A stretch of 54,403 bases of DNA, from NCBI RefSeq assembly GCF_900699765.1, contig NZ_CAADHO010000013.1, forward strand, positions 75,322 through 129,724, read 5' to 3'. A program made the translations under genes and the position numbers. Below the pieces are notes generated by a model. It saw only the letters and a program-made list of their open reading frames with translations, was not told the origin of the DNA and did not search any database. Shown here in pieces: positions 25,739 to 32,776 of the stretch. This DNA is from Desulfoluna butyratoxydans. GTDB lineage: Bacteria; Desulfobacterota; Desulfobacteria; Desulfobacterales; Desulfolunaceae. Each line of letters starts with the position of its first letter. Position 1 is the stretch's first letter.

Positions 25739-26567
25739 GCTGACTCCTTGAAGCCACGGAATCCTTGGGAGAGGGCACAAAGGCCAAGACCCTTGCCGGG
25801 CTGCCGGAGCCGCCCCTGACGGGCCAGCCGCCGATAACCAGCACGCTGCCGAAGGGAGGCAGGCGGTGCAGGCCGGTGAGGCATTCCAGGATCATGCCGT
25901 CGGCGTCATACATGGCAAAGCTGGCGCCGAACTTCGTGTCGTTGCCGGGGTCTGCACCGTGGGTGTCTGTCCCCAGCCCCACCACTGCGCGTTCGTTGAT
26001 GAGGAATTCGGCGGTGTCGGCGCTGAAGCCGGGCCAGTGCAGGTTCATTTCCTTGTCTGCTCCGAGGAAGGCCTCAGGGGCGTGCCACTTGTCCTGCCAT
26101 CCGGTGAAGAGGATCACCAGACTTCCGGGCGGTACGTGTTGGCCTTGTGCTTTCTCCCAGGCCTTCAGTTCGTCGATGGAAAAGCGATGGTCCGCATCTT
26201 GTTCGGCAATTTCCCGGATATCGATGACAACAGCGGGCACCACCAGCTCCCGGGCTTCAAACATCTCAGCGCTTCGTGCGCCCTTGATAAAGGTGTTCGG
26301 GGTGCCCCAGTGCGTGCCGCTGTGCTCTCCTATGGCAATGCGATTGATGAAGTACTGGTCTTTCTCATAGGTGGCCCATGGCGTAACCTCAAAGGCGGGA
26401 TCTCCCGGCCAGATGGGAATGTCCGGTGTCAGGGGTTGAGTTAAATCCACGATGTCGCCGTTGAAGGGGGAGGCGGGCTGCAACGCTGCGGGCTGGTGTG
26501 AAGCGCAGGCTGTGAAAAAAAGCATGGCTGCGGCAAGAACAGGGAGGGTGACGGAGCGTTTTTTCAT
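25722..26567 (-). CDS. Cyclase-family lipoprotein (kynurenine-formamidase-like fold) with altered metal motif
   Basis: 281 residues. A lipoprotein signal (MKKRSVTLPVLAAAMLFFTAC) predicts a membrane-anchored periplasmic location, unusual for this mostly cytoplasmic family. The body matches the cyclase family: VDLTQPLTPDIPIWPGDP and, near the C-terminus, GLGTDTHGADPG and LTGLHRLPPFGSVLVIGG. The family metal motif HxGTHxDxPxHF appears as HSGTHWGTPNTF (82-93): both His of the first half are kept, but the Asp is Gly and the last His is Asn. Either the metal site differs or activity has changed. It overlaps the downstream hydrolase by 17 nt. Confidence 0.88.
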   Translation of the reverse strand: MKKRSVTLPVLAAAMLFFTACASHQPAALQPASPFNGDIVDLTQPLTPDIPIWPGDPAFEVTPWATYEKDQYFINRIAIGEHSGTHWGTPNTFIKGARSAEMFEARELVVPAVVIDIREIAEQDADHRFSIDELKAWEKAQGQHVPPGSLVILFTGWQDKWHAPEAFLGADKEMNLHWPGFSADTAEFLINERAVVGLGTDTHGADPGNDTKFGASFAMYDADGMILECLTGLHRLPPFGSVLVIGGWPVRGGSGSPARVLAFVPSPKDSVASRSQHDVYR

Positions 26568-26642
26568 TCAGGTTCCTCGCGTAGCGTATTTCCGGGTTAG
26601 CTTTTTGTGATCATGGGGGGAATTTTGTATGCTCAGATATGC

Positions 26643-26670
26643 TGGCCCCCGGCAAGGCTGCCGGGGGCCA
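26643..26670. terminator. 12-bp stem-loop downstream of the C25 protease gene
   Basis: TGGCCCCCGGCA (26643-26654) pairs perfectly with 26659-26670 around a 4-nt loop. It lies 43 bp past the stop of the protease gene and before the cyclase gene. The core resembles the GC-rich stem of the dispersed elements, so it may be a solo derivative acting as a terminator. There is no T-run. Confidence 0.55.
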
Positions 26671-26712
26671 TATCGACTCTTTACTTAAGAAATTCTCTAC
26701 AAAACGTAAAGG

Positions 26713-29259
26713 TTAATTAAACGATGCGGTCAGGCTCATGCCTGAAAAAGCGTTGTATCCGCGAATCCCCATGTAGTAGGTGCCTGCCGCCGGGGTGCTG
26801 ACGGTGCAGGTTTCGTTGTTGCCCCAGAGGTAGGGGCGGCAGTCGTAGGTGTAGGTGTCCGGTTTTTCCCCGAAGCGGGTGTAGAGGTCGCCGTCCCCGC
26901 TGCCGCCGCTGATCTCCATGGTCAGGCTCGAAACGCCGGACGGGACCACGATTTTGTAGTAGATCCAGTCGCCCTGGGCTGCCGAAAGGTTGGTGACGGC
27001 AACACCGTTTTGGAGAACGGGCACGGTGTCGGGGGTTGTAGCTGTCACCGATGCCGTTGCCTGGTCCGAGGCACCGTCATCGTCGGTGACGGTGAGGGTG
27101 ACGATGTAGGATCCGGCTGCTGCGTAGGTGTGGGCCGGGTTGGTGGCGGTGGATGAGGTTCCGTCGCCGAAATCCCACTGGCGGGAGGCGATGGTCCCGT
27201 CGCTGTCCTGGCTGGTGTCGGTGAAGCTGGCGGTCAGGTTGTTGACAGCCGTTGAGAATGAGGCCTCAGGGGGCTGGTTGGCCGAGCCTCCCATGTTCCG
27301 GGTGTAGAACTTGGTCTCCAGGTTTTTTCCGGTGACCGCCAGGGTGTACTCCCCGGCAGTGATGGTGTGTGAAATGGAGACCGCGCCGCTGGCATCGGTG
27401 ATGGCCTTGAAGAGAGTCCCCTGCTGATAGAGGGCGACCAGGGCCCCCGGTACGGGGTTTCCGCCCGAGGTGACCACGCAGTCAAAGGGGGTGTTGGCCT
27501 GTGCCGAAGTGGCAGACAGGGACAGGGGAAGGGGCGCTGCCGTGCGTACCTGAAGCGAGGCATCCCCGAAGATGGTCCAGGTTTTGATGGTGTCCAGGTC
27601 GGAAGAGGTGGAGGACTCGGCGTACATGAGGATGAGCCCGTTGAACACAAGGGACCCGAAGGTGGAACGCCCATCGGTTGTGGAGGTGCCGCTTCCCGGG
27701 TTTGTGGAGTAGTCGTATCCGCCCACCAGCATATCGTTCATGTAGTCCTGGCCCCGCATGGGGGGCGTCCAGGGCTGGTTGATGGTGGCCATCACCGTGG
27801 CAACGGCGCCGCCTCCGTTTTTCTTGAGCCAGCTTTCTGCGAAACAGTCGCCCCCGTTGTGGAATTCGCCGTTGACACAGGCCACGGAAATAATCACGGG
27901 CAGCTGGGAGCCGTTGGTCAGGGACGATATATTGCTGTTGCTGAAGCCTGTGGTGCCCCACGAGGTGTGGGAACCGTGGCCGGTGTAGTTGATGAGGGAG
28001 AGTCCGCCGTTGACATACCCGCTGACAGAGGAGGCCGAGCCGCTCTGGTACACTTCGTTTACGGTGCTGTAAGTCGATGGCAGCAGCTTGTACTCCTTGA
28101 TGACGTCCACATGCTCGTAGTCGGCTTCACCGTCGTCACCGCTGCCGCTGCCTTCACCGGAACCGATCCCCAGGGCCGTGGGGTACCAGCTGCCGGAAAG
28201 CTGAGGGCTTTTTTCGTAACCTACGGTCTTGTCCACCTGCACCGTGACATCCGAGGCGCTTTGGGCTGAAAACCTGCCGATGATGAGGTCCGGGTAATAG
28301 TCGCTGCCCGCCACGCAGCCCAGCATGGGGTCTGTGGGAGCGTTGGCCGAAGTCCCCAGCTCCGATTTGATGTCGGCCCAATCCCCCACCAGCTGAACGT
28401 AGAGCAGGGAGGGGTGGGACGCGTAGAACTGGGAAATGCTGTTTTTCACCAGGGTCCCGGTGGACACCTCCAGGGTGTGGACAGTAATCCCTTTTTGACG
28501 TTTCCACGTTACGTAAGGGGCGATGGCGGACGCATCGCGGGAGGTGTGGATCACAAGGAGCTCCCCTGCCTCGCCGATGGACCGGGCGGCCGGGGCATAG
28601 TTGATGAACATGTCGCGATAGATGGCCTCCATCTCCGGTGCCACGGAGCGCATCGGGGCGCTCAACGCGTTGGCTCCTTCACCGCTTCCCGTGGAGAGGG
28701 TGACAATCACCGAGTGGTAAACTTTCAGGATGTTTTTTGTTCCATGGGCCCTGAAGGGATAGACGTGGATGTCTGTCCCCCGGACATCTCGAAGGATGTA
28801 GGGCTCGGAGGCCGTGGCAACCTTGTCCGGGTACCAGCGGCCCGTGCGTGCCGACGGCGCGGTTTCGTACGGGATATCGGCAGGATTCTGGTTGCGGTAG
28901 ATCACCCCTCGGGAGGGGAGCATGGGGTAGGCAAGGGGGATCTCCGTGACGTTCCCTGGTTCTACGGAGATGTGCAGGTCCCCGCTTGCCGGAAGGGCCA
29001 CGGATGCGTGGATAAAGGGCAGCTCCGCATACCCCTTTTTCTTGGTCGTGATCTTGCCCGGAAAGAGGATCTCGGTGTAGATGGTGCCGTTTTTATCCAC
29101 GGGGTTGAGGGTGTAATCCCCCAGGGTGAACTCCAGGACGATCTCCTGGGGGGTGGATCGGAGAAGGGATACGTCAAATCCGTCTCCCGCCTGGACAGCC
29201 ACAGCGGAAAGGACATACGTGATGATGACCGCGGCAACCATGCCCAATCGTTTTGTCAT
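26713..29259 (-). CDS. Secreted C25 (gingipain-type) cysteine protease with PKD and PPC domains
   Basis: About 848 residues with a signal peptide (MTKRLGMVAAVIITYVLSAVAVQA). A propeptide-like beta region precedes the C25 catalytic domain, with the His in NYTGHGSHTSWG (about 428) and the Cys in ISVACVNGEFHNGGDCF (about 461). A carboxypeptidase-regulatory-like Ig domain follows, then a PKD domain (QWDFGDGTSS, HTYAAAGSYIVTLTVTDDDG) and a C-terminal PPC domain (SGDGDLYTRFG, YMGIRGYNAFSG). ATG 29259 has AGGAG 6 nt upstream. There is no obvious type IX sorting tail; PPC and PKD domains are usual in exported proteases of free-living bacteria. It probably digests extracellular protein. Two hairpins lie in its leader. 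Confidence 0.92.
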   Translation of the reverse strand: MTKRLGMVAAVIITYVLSAVAVQAGDGFDVSLLRSTPQEIVLEFTLGDYTLNPVDKNGTIYTEILFPGKITTKKKGYAELPFIHASVALPASGDLHISVEPGNVTEIPLAYPMLPSRGVIYRNQNPADIPYETAPSARTGRWYPDKVATASEPYILRDVRGTDIHVYPFRAHGTKNILKVYHSVIVTLSTGSGEGANALSAPMRSVAPEMEAIYRDMFINYAPAARSIGEAGELLVIHTSRDASAIAPYVTWKRQKGITVHTLEVSTGTLVKNSISQFYASHPSLLYVQLVGDWADIKSELGTSANAPTDPMLGCVAGSDYYPDLIIGRFSAQSASDVTVQVDKTVGYEKSPQLSGSWYPTALGIGSGEGSGSGDDGEADYEHVDVIKEYKLLPSTYSTVNEVYQSGSASSVSGYVNGGLSLINYTGHGSHTSWGTTGFSNSNISSLTNGSQLPVIISVACVNGEFHNGGDCFAESWLKKNGGGAVATVMATINQPWTPPMRGQDYMNDMLVGGYDYSTNPGSGTSTTDGRSTFGSLVFNGLILMYAESSTSSDLDTIKTWTIFGDASLQVRTAAPLPLSLSATSAQANTPFDCVVTSGGNPVPGALVALYQQGTLFKAITDASGAVSISHTITAGEYTLAVTGKNLETKFYTRNMGGSANQPPEASFSTAVNNLTASFTDTSQDSDGTIASRQWDFGDGTSSTATNPAHTYAAAGSYIVTLTVTDDDGASDQATASVTATTPDTVPVLQNGVAVTNLSAAQGDWIYYKIVVPSGVSSLTMEISGGSGDGDLYTRFGEKPDTYTYDCRPYLWGNNETCTVSTPAAGTYYMGIRGYNAFSGMSLTASFN

Positions 29260-29291
29260 GACATTCTCCTTTGCTTCAGTTGTGGGTGAGC

Positions 29292-29354
29292 CCCTCGACA
29301 TTTGATAAACGAGGGCTTTGAGTGAGCCCTGAAAAAGGAGTTCTCCTTTCAGGG
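29292..29354 (-). promoter_or_regulatory. Two hairpins in the protease leader
   Basis: CCCTCG/CGAGGG (29292-29297 and 29310-29315), and a longer arm 29327-29340 pairing with 29341-29354 with a two-base bulge (CCCTGAAA...TTTCAGGG). Both lie between about 30 and 100 nt upstream of the protease start. The transcribed strand repeats GGGCTCAC. I do not recognise a known riboswitch. Confidence 0.4.
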
Positions 29355-29861
29355 ATATATCCGGGAAACGATAAAAAGATCGGTGGACCAGGCCACAGGC
29401 AAACGAAACGCGATTTTCATTGCGATAAATCGGCGATAAATATGCGTAATAATGAGAGTGAATAAGGCAGGCTGTTCCAAATCCAGGGCCCTTCAGGTTG
29501 GGCCGGGTATTTCGCGAGAGTAAAGTTGACCGTATAGGGATCTATTTCGCCAGTCAAACATTTTGATGGCTCAAGTGCAAAGATTTGGAAACTTTATAAT
29601 TCTGAAAAAATATTCGGTAGGATTATGAGCGTGGATTGAAAATTCGGGCAACGATTCGGGTGGTTGAGCGGAGCCGTACCTGATTGGTACCGTGTTTGGT
29701 ATGTTTCCGTTCTCCTTTGTGTCGGCGCGTTTCAACGCCGGGTAACAGGGCCGTGGCTCAACAGGGAGGGATCGTGTGTGCTGCTGACCCGGATATTTTA
29801 TAAGGAAACGGCCAGGTTGGATAAACAAGCTGTTATTACTGATTGTTGTTCTGGGAGGGTG
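29355..29861. other. Non-coding stretch upstream of the protease gene
   Basis: About 500 bp without a credible gene. It likely contains the protease promoter in the AT-rich part near 29420-29460. Short open frames here have no ribosome-binding site or recognisable protein pattern. Confidence 0.5.
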
Positions 29862-29869
29862 GATATTTT

Positions 29870-30124
29870 GTAACTATTCAGTTCAAAAGCGCCTCCGGCG
29901 GCCCTGCCGGGGCCAAACTTTTAAAACGTTTGACAAACAGGTTTTACGAGCGACTTGGGACGACTTTAAGTTATCGACAAGCCGACTCTTCAAAACATAA
30001 CCGATATGCCTCGCCTTCAGCCGTCCGGCCCCAACGGGGCTGGACGGCTAAAGGCGAGGCAACCGGAACGTTTTTGCGGAGCTTTTTTCAAAAAGCGACC
30101 CGCCGGAGGCAACTGAATAGTTAC
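29870..30124. mobile_element. MITE-like element, copy B (255 bp, 14-bp TIRs, 8-bp TSD)
   Basis: The ends GTAACTATTCAGTT (29870-29883) and AACTGAATAGTTAC (30111-30124) are exact inverted repeats. The flanks GATATTTT (29862-29869) and GATATTTT (30125-30132) are a perfect 8-bp target duplication. The left interior has the CCTCCGGCGG/CCGGGG stem and the AAACTTTTAAAACGTTT palindrome shared with copy A. The middle has a 25-bp stem-loop. The right interior has a module shared with 21034-21108 and 31381-31439. No coding capacity. Confidence 0.92.
30008..30060. repeat. 25-bp stem-loop inside MITE copy B
   Basis: Arms 30008-30032 and 30036-30060 pair over 25 bp with two mismatches and a 3-nt loop (AAC). 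The outer arm is GCCTCGCCTT and the inner arm CGTCCGGCCCC. Copy A does not contain it, so it is a module specific to this copy. Confidence 0.85.
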
Positions 30125-30194
30125 GATATTTTAAAAATGCAAAATGTATTTCACCGTTTTCTTATCGCGTTTCTCTCCCTTCGGGCGAACCGGG

Positions 30195-30581
30195 CTAACG
30201 TGTCAGATACCTTTCGAAGCTCAGCATCGCCCGTTGAACGGTGTCCGGCCTGAGGTATAAAAACAGGCCGCAGCCGTTCAGGGTGACGGTTACCCAAAAA
30301 AGGGCGCGGAACGATTTTTTCCTGGTTTTGTGGCGAAAGGACTCCTGGGCGATGATGGCTCCGGGCCAGCCACCGGCAAGGGCAAGCAGGTGAAGCGTTC
30401 TCTCCCGGGTTCGCCACCTGCTTCCCTTGGCAGCGGATTTGTCCAGTGCATAGGCCAGGAAGGCCGCGATACTTCCGCCGAGGTAGACGGCTGCTATGGT
30501 CACCGACACTTCCCCAAGCCAGGCGGCCAGCAAGATGCCGAGCAGGAAGCAGGCGGCAGCCGTGATTCGCAATCTCCCCAT
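30195..30581 (-). CDS. DUF1294-family small membrane protein
   Basis: About 128 residues with four hydrophobic segments. The DUF1294 signature is clear: YALDKSAAKGSRWRTRERTL, then LLALAGGWPGAIIAQESFRH and KTRKKSFRALFWVTVTLN. In many bacteria this domain is fused behind a cold-shock domain; here it is alone. The upstream methyltransferase stop (TGA 30598-30596) overlaps a GTG at 30599 in the same frame. I prefer ATG 30581, where AAGGGA is about 9 nt upstream; the GTG would give a coupled start. Function unknown. Confidence 0.85.
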   Translation of the reverse strand: MGRLRITAAACFLLGILLAAWLGEVSVTIAAVYLGGSIAAFLAYALDKSAAKGSRWRTRERTLHLLALAGGWPGAIIAQESFRHKTRKKSFRALFWVTVTLNGCGLFLYLRPDTVQRAMLSFERYLTR

Positions 30582-30595
30582 CACATGATCCCTTC

Positions 30596-31249
30596 TCACG
30601 GCAACGCCGAGGTCTCTTTTACTCGAAAGTCGGTGGTGCCGATGGTTTGTGCCAGGTCGCCGAAGTAGAGGCAGAAAAGCTCATGGCTGTCTCCCAGGAA
30701 GAGGCGTTCACGCTCATGGGGAGGAAGGCCCTCGAACTCCCGCGTGTCGATAAAGGGCGGCAGCACCATGGCCACGTTTTGGGTGATAGATAGCATCTTA
30801 TCCAGAAGAGCGTCCGCAGGCGGCTGTGTATTGGAGCCTAAAAACCGATACATGTGCTCGGGGCCGGTGACAGCCCAATCCGGGTCCATGAACACCGCGT
30901 CGATCATGGGAAGGGTCTCTATGGTCTCAGGGTTCATGATATCTCCTGAGACAAAGGACACCCGCTCCGAAAGCCCGGCCCGATGGACGTTTTGGATGGC
31001 TTTTTCCCGGGTGGGGCCATGGATTTCAACGGTTGTCACCCGGGCCGCTGTCCTGGCAAGGGAGATGGTCGTGAATCCCGCACCGCTGCACGTCTCTAAG
31101 ACACAACGTCCGGTGAATCGCTTTGCAAAATGTGAGGTGAAGCGTTCATCGATTCCCATGATGAAGGTACGCTCGTCTGCGGTGTAGTCGTCGCCGAATT
31201 TTGTTCTGATGGCTTCCTGGCTGATCATCATATGCGTCGGATTTCCCAT
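30596..31249 (-). CDS. Class I SAM methyltransferase, resembling the trimethylguanosine-synthase family
   Basis: About 217 residues. The SAM-binding loop is VLETCSGAGFTTISLA, then the acidic tip VTTVEIHG, and the catalytic-region motif DAVFMDPDWAVTGPEHMY. These match the RNA-cap guanine-N2 methyltransferase-like family (PF09445), in which DPPW usually stands where DPDW is here. Bacterial members probably modify RNA or a small molecule; none is well characterised. The start is uncertain: the frame is open up to 31342, but the first plausible ATG is 31249, and a double ATG 18-21 nt later is possible. DUF1294 follows directly. Confidence 0.8.
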   Translation of the reverse strand: MGNPTHMMISQEAIRTKFGDDYTADERTFIMGIDERFTSHFAKRFTGRCVLETCSGAGFTTISLARTAARVTTVEIHGPTREKAIQNVHRAGLSERVSFVSGDIMNPETIETLPMIDAVFMDPDWAVTGPEHMYRFLGSNTQPPADALLDKMLSITQNVAMVLPPFIDTREFEGLPPHERERLFLGDSHELFCLYFGDLAQTIGTTDFRVKETSALP

Positions 31250-31371
31250 GGTATGCGTTTTTTCGAAGATGCGCGAAACAGGCCGGGGGCTCAGCGCTGG
31301 GCATCGTAAAATGACGTATTCGATGGGTATCACAGGCAACAAGATGAGGCAAAGGGGATTTCAGGGCCAAC

Positions 31372-31562
31372 ACATTTAAAAAACAGTTGCCTCCGGCGGG
31401 GCGCTTTTTGATAAAAGCCCCGCAAAAAACTTTCCGGTAATAAATAGAAAAAGAAGATGGGCTATGCCCTGCAGGGGCATCCTTAAAAAACAAAACCTGT
31501 TTGTCTAACTTTTCAAAGGTTTGGCCCCTCGGCAGGGCCGCTGGATGCCAAATTCTAAATGC
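31372..31562. repeat. Decayed copy of the dispersed modular element
   Basis: Two known modules in one gap. At 31381-31439 is the CAGTTGCCTCCGGCGG...CTTTCCGGTAA module, seen inverted in copy B. At 31492-31549 is the AACCTGTTTGT...GGCAGGGCCGC module of copy A. The ends (CACATTTA and TAAATGCG) still face each other but no longer match the GTAACTATTCAG type, and I see no target duplication. Confidence 0.7.
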
Positions 31563-31676
31563 GTTCACCCTGAAGGGGATTTGTCTGAAGTAAAAGAGGG
31601 CGGGCCGGGAGAGGGCAGATGGGGCCCGCAGGTCTCGAAACGTGCGCATGCCTCTCTCCCGGAGCGCAAGACGGTG

Positions 31677-32483
31677 TTACCTGTTATCATCCTTGCATGG
31701 CAGAGAGATCCCCAGGCAGATGCGTTCCCGCTCGGCGTCGATGCTCAGCACAACGGCATCGATATCATCCCCTTCGGTGAGATGGGAGATGGCTTCTTCA
31801 CCATTTTCGTACGGGCTGTCTGAGTAGAATGTCAGGCCGGTAACCCCTCCTTCCAAGGTCACAAAAAGGCCGATGTTGCTCACAGATGAGAGGGTGCCCC
31901 GGACCCTGTCGCCTTTCTTATGGGTCTCGGCAAACTGTTCCCACGGGTTGGGGTGGCACTGCTTAAGGCTCAAAGAGAAGGAACCCTTATGCGCGTTGAC
32001 GTCCAGAACCATGACCTCGATGGTGTCACCCACCTGAACGACGTTGCTGGGGTGAATGTTCGTGTTGGTCCAGTCCATCTCGGAGACATAGACAATGCCC
32101 TCGAAGCGGTCTTCGATTTCAACAAAACACCCGTAGTCCACGATCCGGGTGACGCGACCACGGACACGGCTTCCTTCCGGGCAGCGTGCGGCAAGGTCCT
32201 CCCACGGGTTCTCCCCGCATTGTTTGAGACCGAGGGCGATGGCGCCGCTCTCTGTGTTAACGCGCAGGACCATCACGTCCACAAGGTCCCCCTGGCTGAG
32301 CATGTCGGCTGGGCGGAGGGTCTTGTCGGTCCAGTGCAGGTCCGTGGCGTGGAGCAATCCTTTCACACCGTCTTCTAATTCCACAAGGCATCCGTAGGGC
32401 TGCAGTTGGGTGACGCGGCCTCGGACTTTCTGCCCTTCCGGGTAGCGGAGGGAAATGGCCTCCCATTGATTCTCGTTATTCAT
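31677..32483 (-). CDS. Protein of three S1 RNA-binding domains
   Basis: 268 residues made almost entirely of three S1 repeats of about 86 residues. Each starts GxxVRGxVTxxxxYGCxVEIED and ends with a basic helix segment (GLKQCGENPWEDLA, SLKQCHPNPWEQFA). The repeats resemble the RNA-binding repeats of ribosomal protein S1, including the NPWE linker, but the protein is half the length of S1 and lacks the ribosome-binding N-terminal repeats. The third repeat is the most diverged. AGGAG lies 6 nt before the ATG. It stands between two copies of the dispersed element. It may be an S1-like translation or RNA-stability factor; function not known. Confidence 0.9.
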   Translation of the reverse strand: MNNENQWEAISLRYPEGQKVRGRVTQLQPYGCLVELEDGVKGLLHATDLHWTDKTLRPADMLSQGDLVDVMVLRVNTESGAIALGLKQCGENPWEDLAARCPEGSRVRGRVTRIVDYGCFVEIEDRFEGIVYVSEMDWTNTNIHPSNVVQVGDTIEVMVLDVNAHKGSFSLSLKQCHPNPWEQFAETHKKGDRVRGTLSSVSNIGLFVTLEGGVTGLTFYSDSPYENGEEAISHLTEGDDIDAVVLSIDAERERICLGISLPCKDDNR

Positions 32484-32524
32484 GGGTACTCCTGAATATG
32501 TGCGGTGCTGAAAAGTGCAGCGGC

Positions 32525-32763
32525 AACCCGCTTTTTAGGTGGCTTACCTCGTCGCCGGAGGCAGCCAGGTTAAAGATGCCTCCGGCGGCCCTGCCGGGAG
32601 CTAAACTTTTAAAAAGTTTAATAAACAGGTTTTAAAAACAGATTCGGCTTAATCTGAATCAATAGCGAATGTGATTTTCCCTGAGGAACGAAGGGGAAAG
32701 CGCATTCGCAACCTGCTTTCGAGGTGGCACACCTCGCCGCCGGAGGCATTGCTTTTGATTTTT
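32525..32763. repeat. Dispersed element: one full inverted module pair and one truncated piece
   Basis: 32576-32763 holds the modules of MITE copy A in reverse orientation: GCCTCCGGCGGCCCTGCCGG with an AAACTTTTAAAAAGTTT palindrome, then the part ending GGTGGCACACCTCGCCGCC. The GTAACTATTCAG ends are missing. 32527-32562 is a second, truncated end (GTGGCTTACCTCGTCGCC). It occupies the gap between the LPP20 and S1-domain genes. Confidence 0.75.
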
Positions 32764-32776
32764 GTTATTCCACTCG

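Noticed and set aside
29281..29480. Cyclic-di-GMP or other riboswitch in the protease leader
   Set aside because: The hairpins do not show the conserved bases of the GEMM class or any other class I can recognise.
29571..29828. 85-codon minus-strand frame upstream of MITE copy B
   Set aside because: No start site, no recognisable pattern, low coding character.
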